This document shows positions 16,259 to 24,021 of a stretch of 38,866 bases of DNA, piece after piece. This DNA is from Thermoanaerobaculia bacterium. GTDB taxonomy: Bacteria > Acidobacteriota > Thermoanaerobaculia > UBA5066. The position numbers and the translations under genes are program-made. The notes under the pieces were generated by a model. It searched no databases, was not told where the DNA came from, and worked only from the letters and a program-made list of their open reading frames with translations. Where the stretch lies: positions 1 to 38,866 of the forward strand of contig JAMQPJ010000419.1 in NCBI GenBank assembly GCA_023717585.1, read 5' to 3'. How positions within the stretch are numbered: position 1 is the first letter of the stretch; every line of letters starts with the position of its first letter.

Positions 16259-16752
16259 CAGTTCGTGATCGGTGAAGCCGTGGTCGCGCCTTCCTGCGTG
16301 TACGCGACCTGAACGCACGCGCGCCCCGACGTCGGGTGGTGGTAGAGATACACGTAATCGAACGATCCGCCGTCACGCAGCTTCAGCTCCGGCGGCCGGA
16401 ACGCGGCGGTGCGGAAAGTGCGCACGAAGTCCTTGTCGAAAGGCCGCGTCTCCGAGCAGCCGCCGGCAAACTCGCGGATGTTCTCGGTCGGCGCGAGAAC
16501 GCGGAGTTTCAGGCCCTTCGCCAGAAGCGAGGTCTGCTCGGCGGTGAAGGGAAACGTGCACGCGCCCGCGCGGAGCGTGCCGAACATCCGGCATTTCACG
16601 CCCGAGACGAGAATGCCCTGTTTCGCGAGGAGGGAGGTCACGTCGCGCGCCAGGTCGCCGCGCGCCCAGAGGTTCCAAGCGAAACGGCAGCCTCCCGCCG
16701 CGAGGGAAGCCGCCAGAACGGCGGCGAGGGGCCTCAGGCGCCGGGCGTCCAC
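16258..16752 (-). CDS. Small lipoprotein of unknown function
   Basis: A protein of 164 residues from the GTG at 16752. The N terminus has a lipoprotein signal (LRPLAAVLAASLAAGGC) with the lipobox LAAGGC, so the mature protein starts at Cys22. No known domain is recognised; it holds further cysteines at about residues 54, 65, 99 and 145. The gene overlaps the end of the aconitase-like gene. A second in-frame start is a CTG at 16737 whose last two bases are part of the upstream TGA (CTGA). It would give the more compact signal M-RPLAAVLAASLAAGGC, the same arrangement as two other exported proteins in this window. Function unknown. Confidence 0.65.
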   Translation of the reverse strand: MDARRLRPLAAVLAASLAAGGCRFAWNLWARGDLARDVTSLLAKQGILVSGVKCRMFGTLRAGACTFPFTAEQTSLLAKGLKLRVLAPTENIREFAGGCSETRPFDKDFVRTFRTAAFRPPELKLRDGGSFDYVYLYHHPTSGRACVQVAYTQEGATTASPITN

Positions 16753-18716
16753 GCGGTGATCCTACCCGCGAGCGCCGAGGCCGCGATCACGCAGGGGCTC
16801 GCGAGGTAGACGCGACCCGGGCCGCTCCGGCCGGGGAAGTTCCGGTTGATCGCGCTCACGGTGACCTGGTCGGCACGCGTCGAGACGCCGGGCCCCGCGT
16901 TGATGCAGGCCCCGCAGCCCGGCTCGATCAGGCGTGCTCCGGCGCGCGTGAAAAGGTCGAGATACCCCTTTTTCCGGCACCACTCCCGCACGTCGCGGCT
17001 TCCGAACTGGATGTAGAAGTCGACGCCCGGCGCCACACGCTTCCCCTTCGCGAGACCGTCCGCGAGCACCGCCGCCAGCATCTCCATGTCCTCGCGCTTT
17101 CCGGCCGTGCACGAACCTGCGTACGCGATGTCGATCGGGACGGGGGCCGGGAGATCCGAGATCCGAACACCGTTTCCGGGATCGCCGGGCAGCGCCACGA
17201 GCGGCTCGAGAGCGGAGGCGTCGAGAGTGAGAGTTGAATCGAAGACCGCGTCCGCGTCCGACGCGAGGCCGCGGCACAGAGCCCGCGCCTCGTCGAGCGG
17301 AAGGCCGCGGCGCTCGGAAAGGAAGCGCGCCGTCGTCTCGTCGGGCGCCACGAGGCCCGTGAACGCCCCCGCTTCCGCCGCCATGTTCGTGAGCGTGGCG
17401 CGCTCGTCCAGGGAAAAGGCGGCGACCGTCTCGCCCGCGTACTCGAGCACCTTGCCGAGCGCGCCGCCGCCCTTCACATACGGATGCGAAAGAAGCGCGA
17501 GCATGACGTCCTTCGCCGTCACGCCGGAGGGCCGCGCGCCGTCGAGGACGACGCGGACCGTCGCGGGCACCTTCACGCGCACGTCGCCCGACAGCCACGC
17601 GCACGCGACCTCCGTCGTGCCGATGCCGAAGGCGAGGCAGCCGAGAGCGCCCGCGTGCGTCGTGTGCGAATCCGACCCGACGACGACCTGACCGGGAAGC
17701 GCATGACGCTCGAAGACGAGCGAGTGGCAGATGCCCTCGCCCGCACCGTAAAGCCGGATTCCCTGCGCCGCGGCGAATTCCTCCTGGCGCGTCGCGAGGG
17801 CGTCCGCGAGCGCGAGGAGGCCGCTCTCCTTGCGCTCCTGCGGCATCACCTCGCCGAGAAGCGAGAGGTGATCGCGGAACAGAAGGACCGAGTCCGGGTC
17901 CGAGACACGGGCGTCTCTTCCGAGCTCCTCCTCGAGGCACGCGGCCGCCATCGGCGTGACGTACTCGTGGGAAAACCGGAGATCGGCCCGCACGAAGCAC
18001 GCGTCTCCCGGCGCCACGGCCTCGACGCCGGCCGTCCGGAGCGCCGGATCCAGGACGACGTGCCGCGCGAGGATCTTCTCGGCAAGCGTCATGCCGCGCG
18101 GCCGCGTCGTGACGGGCGGGGGCGCCGTGCGGCCGGCGAGGCGCGCGCGTGTGTACGAAAGGAACCCGCCGGCCTCGATCACCGCACGCGTGATCGCGTC
18201 CTCGCCTTCCGTGAAGAACGAGAGCGGGATCTCTTCGCCGCGACGGACGCGCCCGAGGACACCGAAGTCCGTCGTGAGGAGCATTCCGAGGTTGATCGCG
18301 TTCTGGCGGTAGATGCGCTCGAAGCTCTCGGCGACGAGGAGACGGATGCCCGCGGCGCGCTCCGCGTAGGGCGCCTGCTCGCGGGAGGATCCCTTCCCCC
18401 GGCGCCGCCCGGCCACGGAAACCGCGAACCCGCCCCGCCGGACCGCGTCCTCGCCGACCGGCTGCACGCGCGTCTCGCCGTCCCGGCACGTGAGACCGAG
18501 GTACGCGAACCGCCCGAGCGTCGCGTCGTGGTGAAAGCACGTCCAGCCGGGCGTCATCTCGTCGGTCGAAACGTCGTCCCGGAGCCTCTGCGCGGGGTCG
18601 TTCGAGTCCCAGGCGAGATCCTCACCGGAAACCTGCCGCCGCACCAGCTCCGCGCTTTCGGCCAGATAGAGGATGCGGCCGGGAAAAGAGACGAAGGCGG
18701 GCCTCGGATCGCTCAC
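16734..18716 (-). CDS. Aconitase/3-isopropylmalate dehydratase-family hydro-lyase, small-then-large domain fusion
   Basis: A 660-residue protein. Residues about 1-200 form a LeuD/swivel-type small domain (VSTDEMTPGWTCF; the GKGSSREQAPYAE substrate loop; RIYRQNAINLGMLL). Residues about 205-660 form a LeuC/aconitase large domain: MTLAEKILARHV, GICHSLVFE, GSDSHTTHAGALG, IGTTE. The [4Fe-4S] ligands are visible as Cys in GSCTAGK (about residue 536) and the two cysteines of GCGACIN (about residue 600). Canonical enzymes have the large domain first or two separate subunits, so the order here is swapped. The usual Asn of SCTN is Ala here. The reaction should be a stereospecific hydration/dehydration of a tricarboxylate or isopropylmalate-like substrate; which one is not clear. 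No leucine or TCA genes adjoin it. The start at 18716 is the first codon fitting the domain. Confidence 0.85.
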   Translation of the reverse strand: MSDPRPAFVSFPGRILYLAESAELVRRQVSGEDLAWDSNDPAQRLRDDVSTDEMTPGWTCFHHDATLGRFAYLGLTCRDGETRVQPVGEDAVRRGGFAVSVAGRRRGKGSSREQAPYAERAAGIRLLVAESFERIYRQNAINLGMLLTTDFGVLGRVRRGEEIPLSFFTEGEDAITRAVIEAGGFLSYTRARLAGRTAPPPVTTRPRGMTLAEKILARHVVLDPALRTAGVEAVAPGDACFVRADLRFSHEYVTPMAAACLEEELGRDARVSDPDSVLLFRDHLSLLGEVMPQERKESGLLALADALATRQEEFAAAQGIRLYGAGEGICHSLVFERHALPGQVVVGSDSHTTHAGALGCLAFGIGTTEVACAWLSGDVRVKVPATVRVVLDGARPSGVTAKDVMLALLSHPYVKGGGALGKVLEYAGETVAAFSLDERATLTNMAAEAGAFTGLVAPDETTARFLSERRGLPLDEARALCRGLASDADAVFDSTLTLDASALEPLVALPGDPGNGVRISDLPAPVPIDIAYAGSCTAGKREDMEMLAAVLADGLAKGKRVAPGVDFYIQFGSRDVREWCRKKGYLDLFTRAGARLIEPGCGACINAGPGVSTRADQVTVSAINRNFPGRSGPGRVYLASPCVIAASALAGRITAWTPGA

Positions 18717-18797
18717 GGGGCGATTCTAGTCGCCCGGCGGGCCGCGGCCGTGAGCCCTCGGGACGGGATTCTGCGTTCTCTTGTCAGGAGGTTTCCC

Positions 18798-19799
18798 ATG
18801 AAACGCAGGCTCACGTCCCCGGGTCCAGCGCTCCTCGCCCTCTCGTCGGCCCTTCTCGTCGCTCTCCCGGCGGCGGCCAAGATCGACGTGATGTACGTCA
18901 CCCATACCTCGGGCCCCGCCCTGTGCAACAACTTCACGACCAACAACATCGACTACGGCCAGTTCCTCTCCAACGACCACCGCATCCCGGTTCCTCGTGG
19001 GACGAAGATCCGGGTCACGCTCATGGGCTTTGGGGCCGACCTCGCGACCGGGACCGAGGACAACGTCACGAACCTCGGTTCGTCGATCGTCGCTCACGGC
19101 ACGACGGACAAGCCGGGGGGCGGGGTCCACTTCGGCCAGCGCGACCAGACCGGCTACGTCCGCGTCGAGATCCGCGCCCACGACGACGCCGAGCTCGGGA
19201 ACGGCCACGTGACCGTGAAGTGGCTCACGGGCAGCGAGAGGATTCCCCTGAAGATCGTGGCGTCGTGCAATCCCACGCCGCCGCCCGCGCCGCCCCCGGC
19301 CGGAGGCGGCAACCCGCCCCCACCCCCTCCGCGCATCGTTTCGGGCGGCTCCTCCACGCCGGCTCTGCCCGACCTCATCCCGACGGAGTTCGTCAACTTC
19401 CGGACGTGCAACGCGAGTTCGTTCGGCACGTGCGTCCCGGGCCCGAACGACTGTAACGGCGCGTTCACGGGTCAGAGGAAGTTCACGCAGCCCGACCTGC
19501 AGTACGGCGTCCGGAACATTTCGAACGTCGCGGTCACGACGCCGTTCGCCGTCGTCCTGAAGAAGAAGGACGGGTCGACGCTCGCGACCAACCCGGTTCC
19601 CAATCTCGCCGCGAACGGTAGCGCCACCTTCACGTTCCACCGCGCGAATTCCGACGTCTGCGTTCAGCAGATCGGGCCGAACAAAGTGTGCACCTACTGC
19701 GCCGTCGCCATCGACGACACGGGCATCGAGGTCGTCGTCGACTCCAACAACGCGATCACCGAGGTCAGCGAGACGAACAACAGCCGCAAGGTCCCGTGA
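18798..19799 (+). CDS. Secreted protein with C-terminal CARDB domain
   Basis: A 333-residue protein with a signal peptide (KRRLTSPGPALLALSSALLVALPAAA, cleavage about residue 27). An N-terminal beta-rich domain follows (about residues 28-155), then a Pro/Gly-rich linker (PPPAPPPAGGGNPPPPPP, about 160-180). The C-terminal CARDB-like, Ig-fold adhesion domain includes LPDLIPTEF, YGVRNISNVAVTTPFAVVLKK and the typical ending VVDSNNAITEVSETNN. The mature part has many cysteines (CNNF, CNAS, TCVPGPNDC, VCVQ, VCTYC), indicating disulfide bonding and export. The ATG at 18798 follows a CAGGAGG site; the frame stays open upstream but that part is a shadow. The function is unknown; surface or matrix binding is inferred from CARDB. 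Confidence 0.8.
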   Translation: MKRRLTSPGPALLALSSALLVALPAAAKIDVMYVTHTSGPALCNNFTTNNIDYGQFLSNDHRIPVPRGTKIRVTLMGFGADLATGTEDNVTNLGSSIVAHGTTDKPGGGVHFGQRDQTGYVRVEIRAHDDAELGNGHVTVKWLTGSERIPLKIVASCNPTPPPAPPPAGGGNPPPPPPRIVSGGSSTPALPDLIPTEFVNFRTCNASSFGTCVPGPNDCNGAFTGQRKFTQPDLQYGVRNISNVAVTTPFAVVLKKKDGSTLATNPVPNLAANGSATFTFHRANSDVCVQQIGPNKVCTYCAVAIDDTGIEVVVDSNNAITEVSETNNSRKVP

Positions 19800-19817
19800 C
19801 CCGGGGGCGGGGACGAG

Positions 19818-21923
19818 TCAGTTGACGGGCTCGTCCTCGTCCGCTTCCAGCGTCGGGTCGCCCGCCTCCGCGAGCCGCGGAGCCTTCGGCCCCTCCACCG
19901 AAGGAAGAGGCGGGCCCGACTCGAGGACCCAGCGCTCGAAGAGATCCTCGGGCAGCTCCCTCAGGAAACGGCTCGCCTCGGTCACGACGACGATGCCGAA
20001 ACGGTCGAACGAGGCGAGGGGGTGAACGAGGAGCAGCTCGTCCTTCGCGCGGGTCGCCGCGACGTAGAAGAGGCGCCGCTCTTCCTCGAGGCCCTCGGAG
20101 GTCCGGGCCGCCCGGACGTTCGGGAACCGATCCTCGATGAGCCCGAGGACGAAGACGGCGCGCCATTCGAGCCCCTTCGCCTGATGGATCGAGGACAGCA
20201 CGAGCCGCTCGTCTTCCGCGTCGCCCGCGATCACGGACTCGCCGGTGGGCTCGCCGAAAAGAGTGACTTCCTCGAGGAAGCTCTCGACGCCGTCGTACGG
20301 CAGCGCGAACTGCGCGAGGGCCTCCAGGTCGTCGAGCCGGGCCTGATGGTTCTCGAACTTCGCCTTCGCGACGTCCGCGTAACCGCCTTCGTCCACGACG
20401 AAACGAATCGCCTCGGCCGGCGCCGAGAGGAGCGAGGGCCGCCGAAGCGATTCGAGCGTGGACGCGAGCTTCTTCAGAGCGCCCTGCGCCCCGGCGGGAG
20501 CCTTTCGGACGTCGAGGCGAAGGAAGGAGCCCACGGGGTCCGGCAATCCCTCGACAGCCGTCCAGAGAGTCGCCGCGGTGCGCTCCCCCACCTTCGGCAG
20601 GAGCTTCAGAATTCGCTTGAAGGCCATCTCTTCCTTCGGGTTCACGAGGAGGCGCAGGTAGGCGAGCACGTCCTTCACGTGCTGCTGCTCGAAAAAGCGC
20701 ATGCCCGACCGGATCTCGTACGGGATGCCCCGGCGCGTCAGCTCGATCTGGAGCTCCAGCGCCTGATGGTGCGCCCGGTAGAGGACCGCGATCTCCGCGA
20801 GGGGAGTCCCCTCGTCGCGCAGCTCCAGGACCCGCTGCGCCACGAACTCGGCCTGCTGGGACACGTCCGACGTGCCGACAACCGCCACGGGCACGCCCGA
20901 CGGCCGCGTCGCGCGCAGCGACTTCTCGAAGCGCCGCGTGTTCTGCGCGATGGACGCGTCCGCGAGGCGCAGGATCTCGGGCGTCGAGCGGTAGTTCGTC
21001 TCGAGGGAGAAAACCCGCGTCCCCGGATGCCGGGCGGGAAAGCCGAGAAGCGCCTCGAAATCCGCCCCGCGAAACGAGTAGATGGACTGCGCGTCGTCGC
21101 CCACGACCATCACGTTCGGCGCGTCGACGTCCCGAACGACGAGGTCGACGAGCTCCGCCTGGAGGTGGTTGACGTCCTGGTACTCGTCCACGAGGACGTG
21201 CCGGAAGCGCGCGCCGAGGCCCTTCCGGATCTCGGGCCGCTCGAGCATGAGCCTCTTCCAGTTCAGGAGGAGGTCGTCGTAGTCCATGCCGTTCGCGGCG
21301 ACCTTGCGCTCGAGATAGCGGTGGACGACCGTCCGAATGGCGTCGAGCTGCTGGAGGAAGTGCGGGTGCTCCGCCGCGATCACGTCGTCGAGAGGCCTCC
21401 CCGTGTTCACGCAGAGCGACACGATGGCCCGCAGCAGGTCGCCTTTCGGGAAGCGCCGCTCCGTGACCGGGACGCCGATGTCGGAGGTCGAGGACTCCAG
21501 GAGGTCTTTCGTGTCCTCCGAGTCGAGGATCGTGAAGTTGGCCTTGTAGCCGAGGAGCTCGGCGTGGGGCCGCAGCAGGCGCGCAGCCACGGAATGGAAC
21601 GTCCCCGCCGTCGCGCGGTTCAGGTCGGCGCCGATCAGCGTTTCGACGCGGCGCTTCATCTCGCGCGCGGCGCGGTTCGTGAACGTGAGAAGGAGGAGCG
21701 ACGCCGGGTCGGCGCCGTCCTCGATGAGGCGCGAGACGCGATAGACGAGCGTCCGCGTCTTGCCCGAACCCGCGCCCGCGACGACGAGCGTCGGCCCGTC
21801 GGACGCGAACACGACCGCCTTCTGCTCCTCGTTCAGCTCCCGCGCGTAATCGACGCGGTAGCTCTTCGCGGGCGCGGCGCGCCGGAGGACGTATCTCCGC
21901 GGGGCGGGGGCGTCGTCGCTCAT
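19818..21923 (-). CDS. uvrD: UvrD/Rep/PcrA-family ATP-dependent DNA helicase
   Basis: A 701-residue superfamily 1A helicase. Motifs in order: Q-motif and start of domain 1A (LNEEQKAVVFA), Walker A AGAGSGKT (about residue 53), LTFTNRAAREM, Walker B VDEYQDVNHLQ, GDDAQSIYSFRGA, ETNYRST, SIHQAKGLEW and VAATRAKDEL. No nuclease domain follows, so it is a UvrD/Rep/PcrA-type 3'-5' translocase for repair and replication restart rather than AddA/RecB. The ATG at 21923 starts MSDDAP; a longer reading to 22010 is basic and Pro/Gly-rich and runs into the divergent permease gene, so I exclude it. The C-terminal PcrA/UvrD polymerase-binding tail is not obvious. The symbol is a family-level assignment. Confidence 0.92.
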   Translation of the reverse strand: MSDDAPAPRRYVLRRAAPAKSYRVDYARELNEEQKAVVFASDGPTLVVAGAGSGKTRTLVYRVSRLIEDGADPASLLLLTFTNRAAREMKRRVETLIGADLNRATAGTFHSVAARLLRPHAELLGYKANFTILDSEDTKDLLESSTSDIGVPVTERRFPKGDLLRAIVSLCVNTGRPLDDVIAAEHPHFLQQLDAIRTVVHRYLERKVAANGMDYDDLLLNWKRLMLERPEIRKGLGARFRHVLVDEYQDVNHLQAELVDLVVRDVDAPNVMVVGDDAQSIYSFRGADFEALLGFPARHPGTRVFSLETNYRSTPEILRLADASIAQNTRRFEKSLRATRPSGVPVAVVGTSDVSQQAEFVAQRVLELRDEGTPLAEIAVLYRAHHQALELQIELTRRGIPYEIRSGMRFFEQQHVKDVLAYLRLLVNPKEEMAFKRILKLLPKVGERTAATLWTAVEGLPDPVGSFLRLDVRKAPAGAQGALKKLASTLESLRRPSLLSAPAEAIRFVVDEGGYADVAKAKFENHQARLDDLEALAQFALPYDGVESFLEEVTLFGEPTGESVIAGDAEDERLVLSSIHQAKGLEWRAVFVLGLIEDRFPNVRAARTSEGLEEERRLFYVAATRAKDELLLVHPLASFDRFGIVVVTEASRFLRELPEDLFERWVLESGPPLPSVEGPKAPRLAEAGDPTLEADEDEPVN

Positions 21924-21991
21924 GCCGCCGGGGAGATTACCGCGCCCGCCAGGGCAGCCTGGCCCCCCGGGCCTGTTACGCTTTCGTCGAC

Positions 21992-23356
21992 GTGAGCGGG
22001 GGGAGAGCACCGGGCGGCGAACGGGGATTCGTGCGGGCCCTCGGGCTCGGGGACTGCGTTCTCTACGTCGCGGGCTCGATGATCGGAAGCGGCATCTACC
22101 TCTCGGCGGGGAACGTCATCCGCAAGGCGCCGTATCCGTCCTGGATCGTCGTCGTGTGGGTGCTCGGGGCCGTGCATGCGCTCGCCGCGGGTCTCACGTA
22201 CGCCGAGCTCGGGGCGCGGAGGCCGGTCGCGGGCGGCCCGTACGTGTACCTGACCGAGACCTTCGGCGCCCTGTGGGGCTACCTCTACATGTGGGCGCTC
22301 GTCTTCATCGTCATGCCGGGGACGGTGGCGGCCCTCTCGACCGGGTTCGCCGAGTTCCTCGGCGCCTTCTTCCCGGGGCTCGGCACGACGGCCCCCGCCT
22401 TCGCCGTCCTCGGCCTGGGGGTTTCGGAGGGCCAGCTCGTCGCGATCGCCACGGCCTTCTTCTTCACGCTCTGGAACGTCTTCGGGATTCGCGCCGGAGG
22501 ACGGCTGAACGACGTCTTCACGATCGTGAAGATCGCATCCGTCATCGCGCTCGTCGTCTTCGGCCTCTCGGCCGCGAAGGCGGTTCGGCCGTCCTTCGCG
22601 TTCCCGTCCTTCTCGGCCGCGCTCCTCGCTCCTCTCGGCGGCGCTCTCGCGGGAGTCCTCTGGGCCTACGACGGCTGGATCAACCTGTCGGCCCTCGGGG
22701 CCGAGGTGAAGAACCCCAGACGCGACATTCCCGGGGGCCTCGTCCTCGGCGTCCTCGTCGTCGCCGCGCTCTATCTCGGAGCCAACGCCGTCTATCTCGG
22801 AGCGGCGCCCGTCGCGACACTCGGTGCCTCGCCCCGCGCCGCCGAGACCGCCGTCCGCTCGCTCTTCGGCGACGGAGCCGCCCGCTGGCTGCTGCTCGCG
22901 GTGATCGTGTCCGTCCTGGGCTCGCTCGCGGCCAACATCATCCCGGCGCCCCGGATTGCCTGGGCCGCCGCGAAGGATGGCCGCCTGCCGGCTCCCTTCG
23001 CGCGCCTCCACCCGCGTTTCGCGACGCCCGGATTCGGGCTCGTCTTCCAGGCCGTCATCGCCGCCGCGCTCGTCCTCTCGGGAAAGTTCGACGAGCTCGT
23101 CGCCACCGTTTCCTTCGCGGCGACTTTCTTCTACGCGCTCGGAGGCGCGGCGCTCTTCGTCTACCGGCGGCGCGAGCCGTTCGCCGCGTGGGAGATGCCC
23201 GGATACCCGTGGGTGCCCGCGTTCTACGTCGCGACCTCGATGCTGTTCACGATCGCGATCGCATGGGACGCCCCGAAAGACGCCGTGCGGGGCCTCGTGA
23301 TTCTCGGCGCCGGCGTCGTCGTGTACGCATTGCAGCGGCGGCGCCGCGCAGCCTAG
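21992..23356 (+). CDS. APC-superfamily amino-acid permease (LAT/SteT-like)
   Basis: A 454-residue inner-membrane protein with about 12 hydrophobic segments. The first contains the APC substrate motif GSMIGSGIYL, followed by SWIVVVWVLGAVHALAAGLTYAELGARRPVAGGPYVYL, the helix-2/3 signature of the LAT/APC group. YDGWINLSALGAEVKNPRRDIP marks the helix 6-7 loop. Substrates are probably neutral or branched-chain amino acids by exchange or H+ symport; this is not determinable here. The GTG start at 21992 lies 68 bp from the divergent helicase start. Its stop codon shares the palindromic CTAG (23353-23356) with the stop of the convergent gene. The C terminus is short and basic (LQRRRRAA). Confidence 0.9.
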   Translation: MSGGRAPGGERGFVRALGLGDCVLYVAGSMIGSGIYLSAGNVIRKAPYPSWIVVVWVLGAVHALAAGLTYAELGARRPVAGGPYVYLTETFGALWGYLYMWALVFIVMPGTVAALSTGFAEFLGAFFPGLGTTAPAFAVLGLGVSEGQLVAIATAFFFTLWNVFGIRAGGRLNDVFTIVKIASVIALVVFGLSAAKAVRPSFAFPSFSAALLAPLGGALAGVLWAYDGWINLSALGAEVKNPRRDIPGGLVLGVLVVAALYLGANAVYLGAAPVATLGASPRAAETAVRSLFGDGAARWLLLAVIVSVLGSLAANIIPAPRIAWAAAKDGRLPAPFARLHPRFATPGFGLVFQAVIAAALVLSGKFDELVATVSFAATFFYALGGAALFVYRRREPFAAWEMPGYPWVPAFYVATSMLFTIAIAWDAPKDAVRGLVILGAGVVVYALQRRRRAA

Positions 23357-24021
23357 CGGGCCGGCCCGCCGAAGCGCTTGTCCTCGCGCTCGCGCGCTCT
23401 CGCGTCGCACGGGAACCCGAACGTCGCGTCGAAGTCGCAGCCCTTCGTGCGTTCGCCTTTGCGGAGGGAGCGCGGCTGCGTGAAGCGTTCCGGCCAGACG
23501 AGACCGAGGAAGTCCTTCCCATAGGAGCCGAACTCGGCGACGGCAGGGAGGAGAGGAGCAAGCGCCAGGAGCGCATCGCGCATGCCGGGCGACACGAGGG
23601 CCGCGGCCTTTCCACGCGCCGCCGTCGCCCGCTCGCCGGCGAACTCCGAGAAGCCCGCGGCGAACGTGCCGCCCGGGCCCGAGAAGACGACGCACGCGTC
23701 GGGGGCGCGCACGGAAGAACAGCCGGAGACTTCTTCGAAACGTGACAGGACGAGGCGCCGCGTGAGCGTCTCGCCGTCCGGGAGACGCCGGATGCTCTCC
23801 GTGGAGTCCCGGCCCGAGGGATCCTGCGTCGAAACGAACACGAATCGCCCCGCCGGCGCGCCCACGAGCAGGCGGGTCGTGTCTCCCCCCTCTTCCCTTT
23901 CGAAGAGAATCGAGATTCGCCATTTTCCCCCGAACGAGAAGTGCCATCGCGACGGGGATGCCGCGGCGGGCCGCGACAGGAGCAGCACGGCCGCGACCGT
24001 CGCGGCGGCGACGGCCTTCAG
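23353..24021 (-). CDS. Exported protein of unknown function, probable CTG start overlapping the HD-GYP stop
   Basis: A 222-residue protein if translation begins at the CTG at 24021, whose CTGA overlaps the TGA of the HD-GYP gene. This gives a textbook signal peptide (M-KAVAAATVAAVLLLSRPAAAS). The only conventional start nearby, GTG at 23988, would cut that peptide to VLLLSRPAAAS, without its Lys and half of its hydrophobic core. No ATG, GTG or TTG lies in frame above it for at least 20 codons. The mature protein is about 195 residues with four cysteines (two near ...GCSSVRAPDACVV..., two near GCDFDATFGFPCDA) and no domain I recognise. Its coupling to the kinase/HD-GYP genes suggests a periplasmic sensor or effector for them. 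Function unknown. Confidence 0.65.
   Translation of the reverse strand: MKAVAAATVAAVLLLSRPAAASPSRWHFSFGGKWRISILFEREEGGDTTRLLVGAPAGRFVFVSTQDPSGRDSTESIRRLPDGETLTRRLVLSRFEEVSGCSSVRAPDACVVFSGPGGTFAAGFSEFAGERATAARGKAAALVSPGMRDALLALAPLLPAVAEFGSYGKDFLGLVWPERFTQPRSLRKGERTKGCDFDATFGFPCDARAREREDKRFGGPAR

Noticed and set aside
17484..18797. Upstream extension of the CARDB gene
   Set aside because: It is antisense to the aconitase-like gene with shadow composition. The ATG at 18798 has a Shine-Dalgarno and a signal peptide.
23988..23988. GTG at 23988 as start of the exported protein
   Set aside because: It leaves a signal peptide without a basic N-region and cuts the hydrophobic core. The CTGA-overlapping CTG at 24021 restores both. 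It is kept as the fallback if CTG initiation is disproved.
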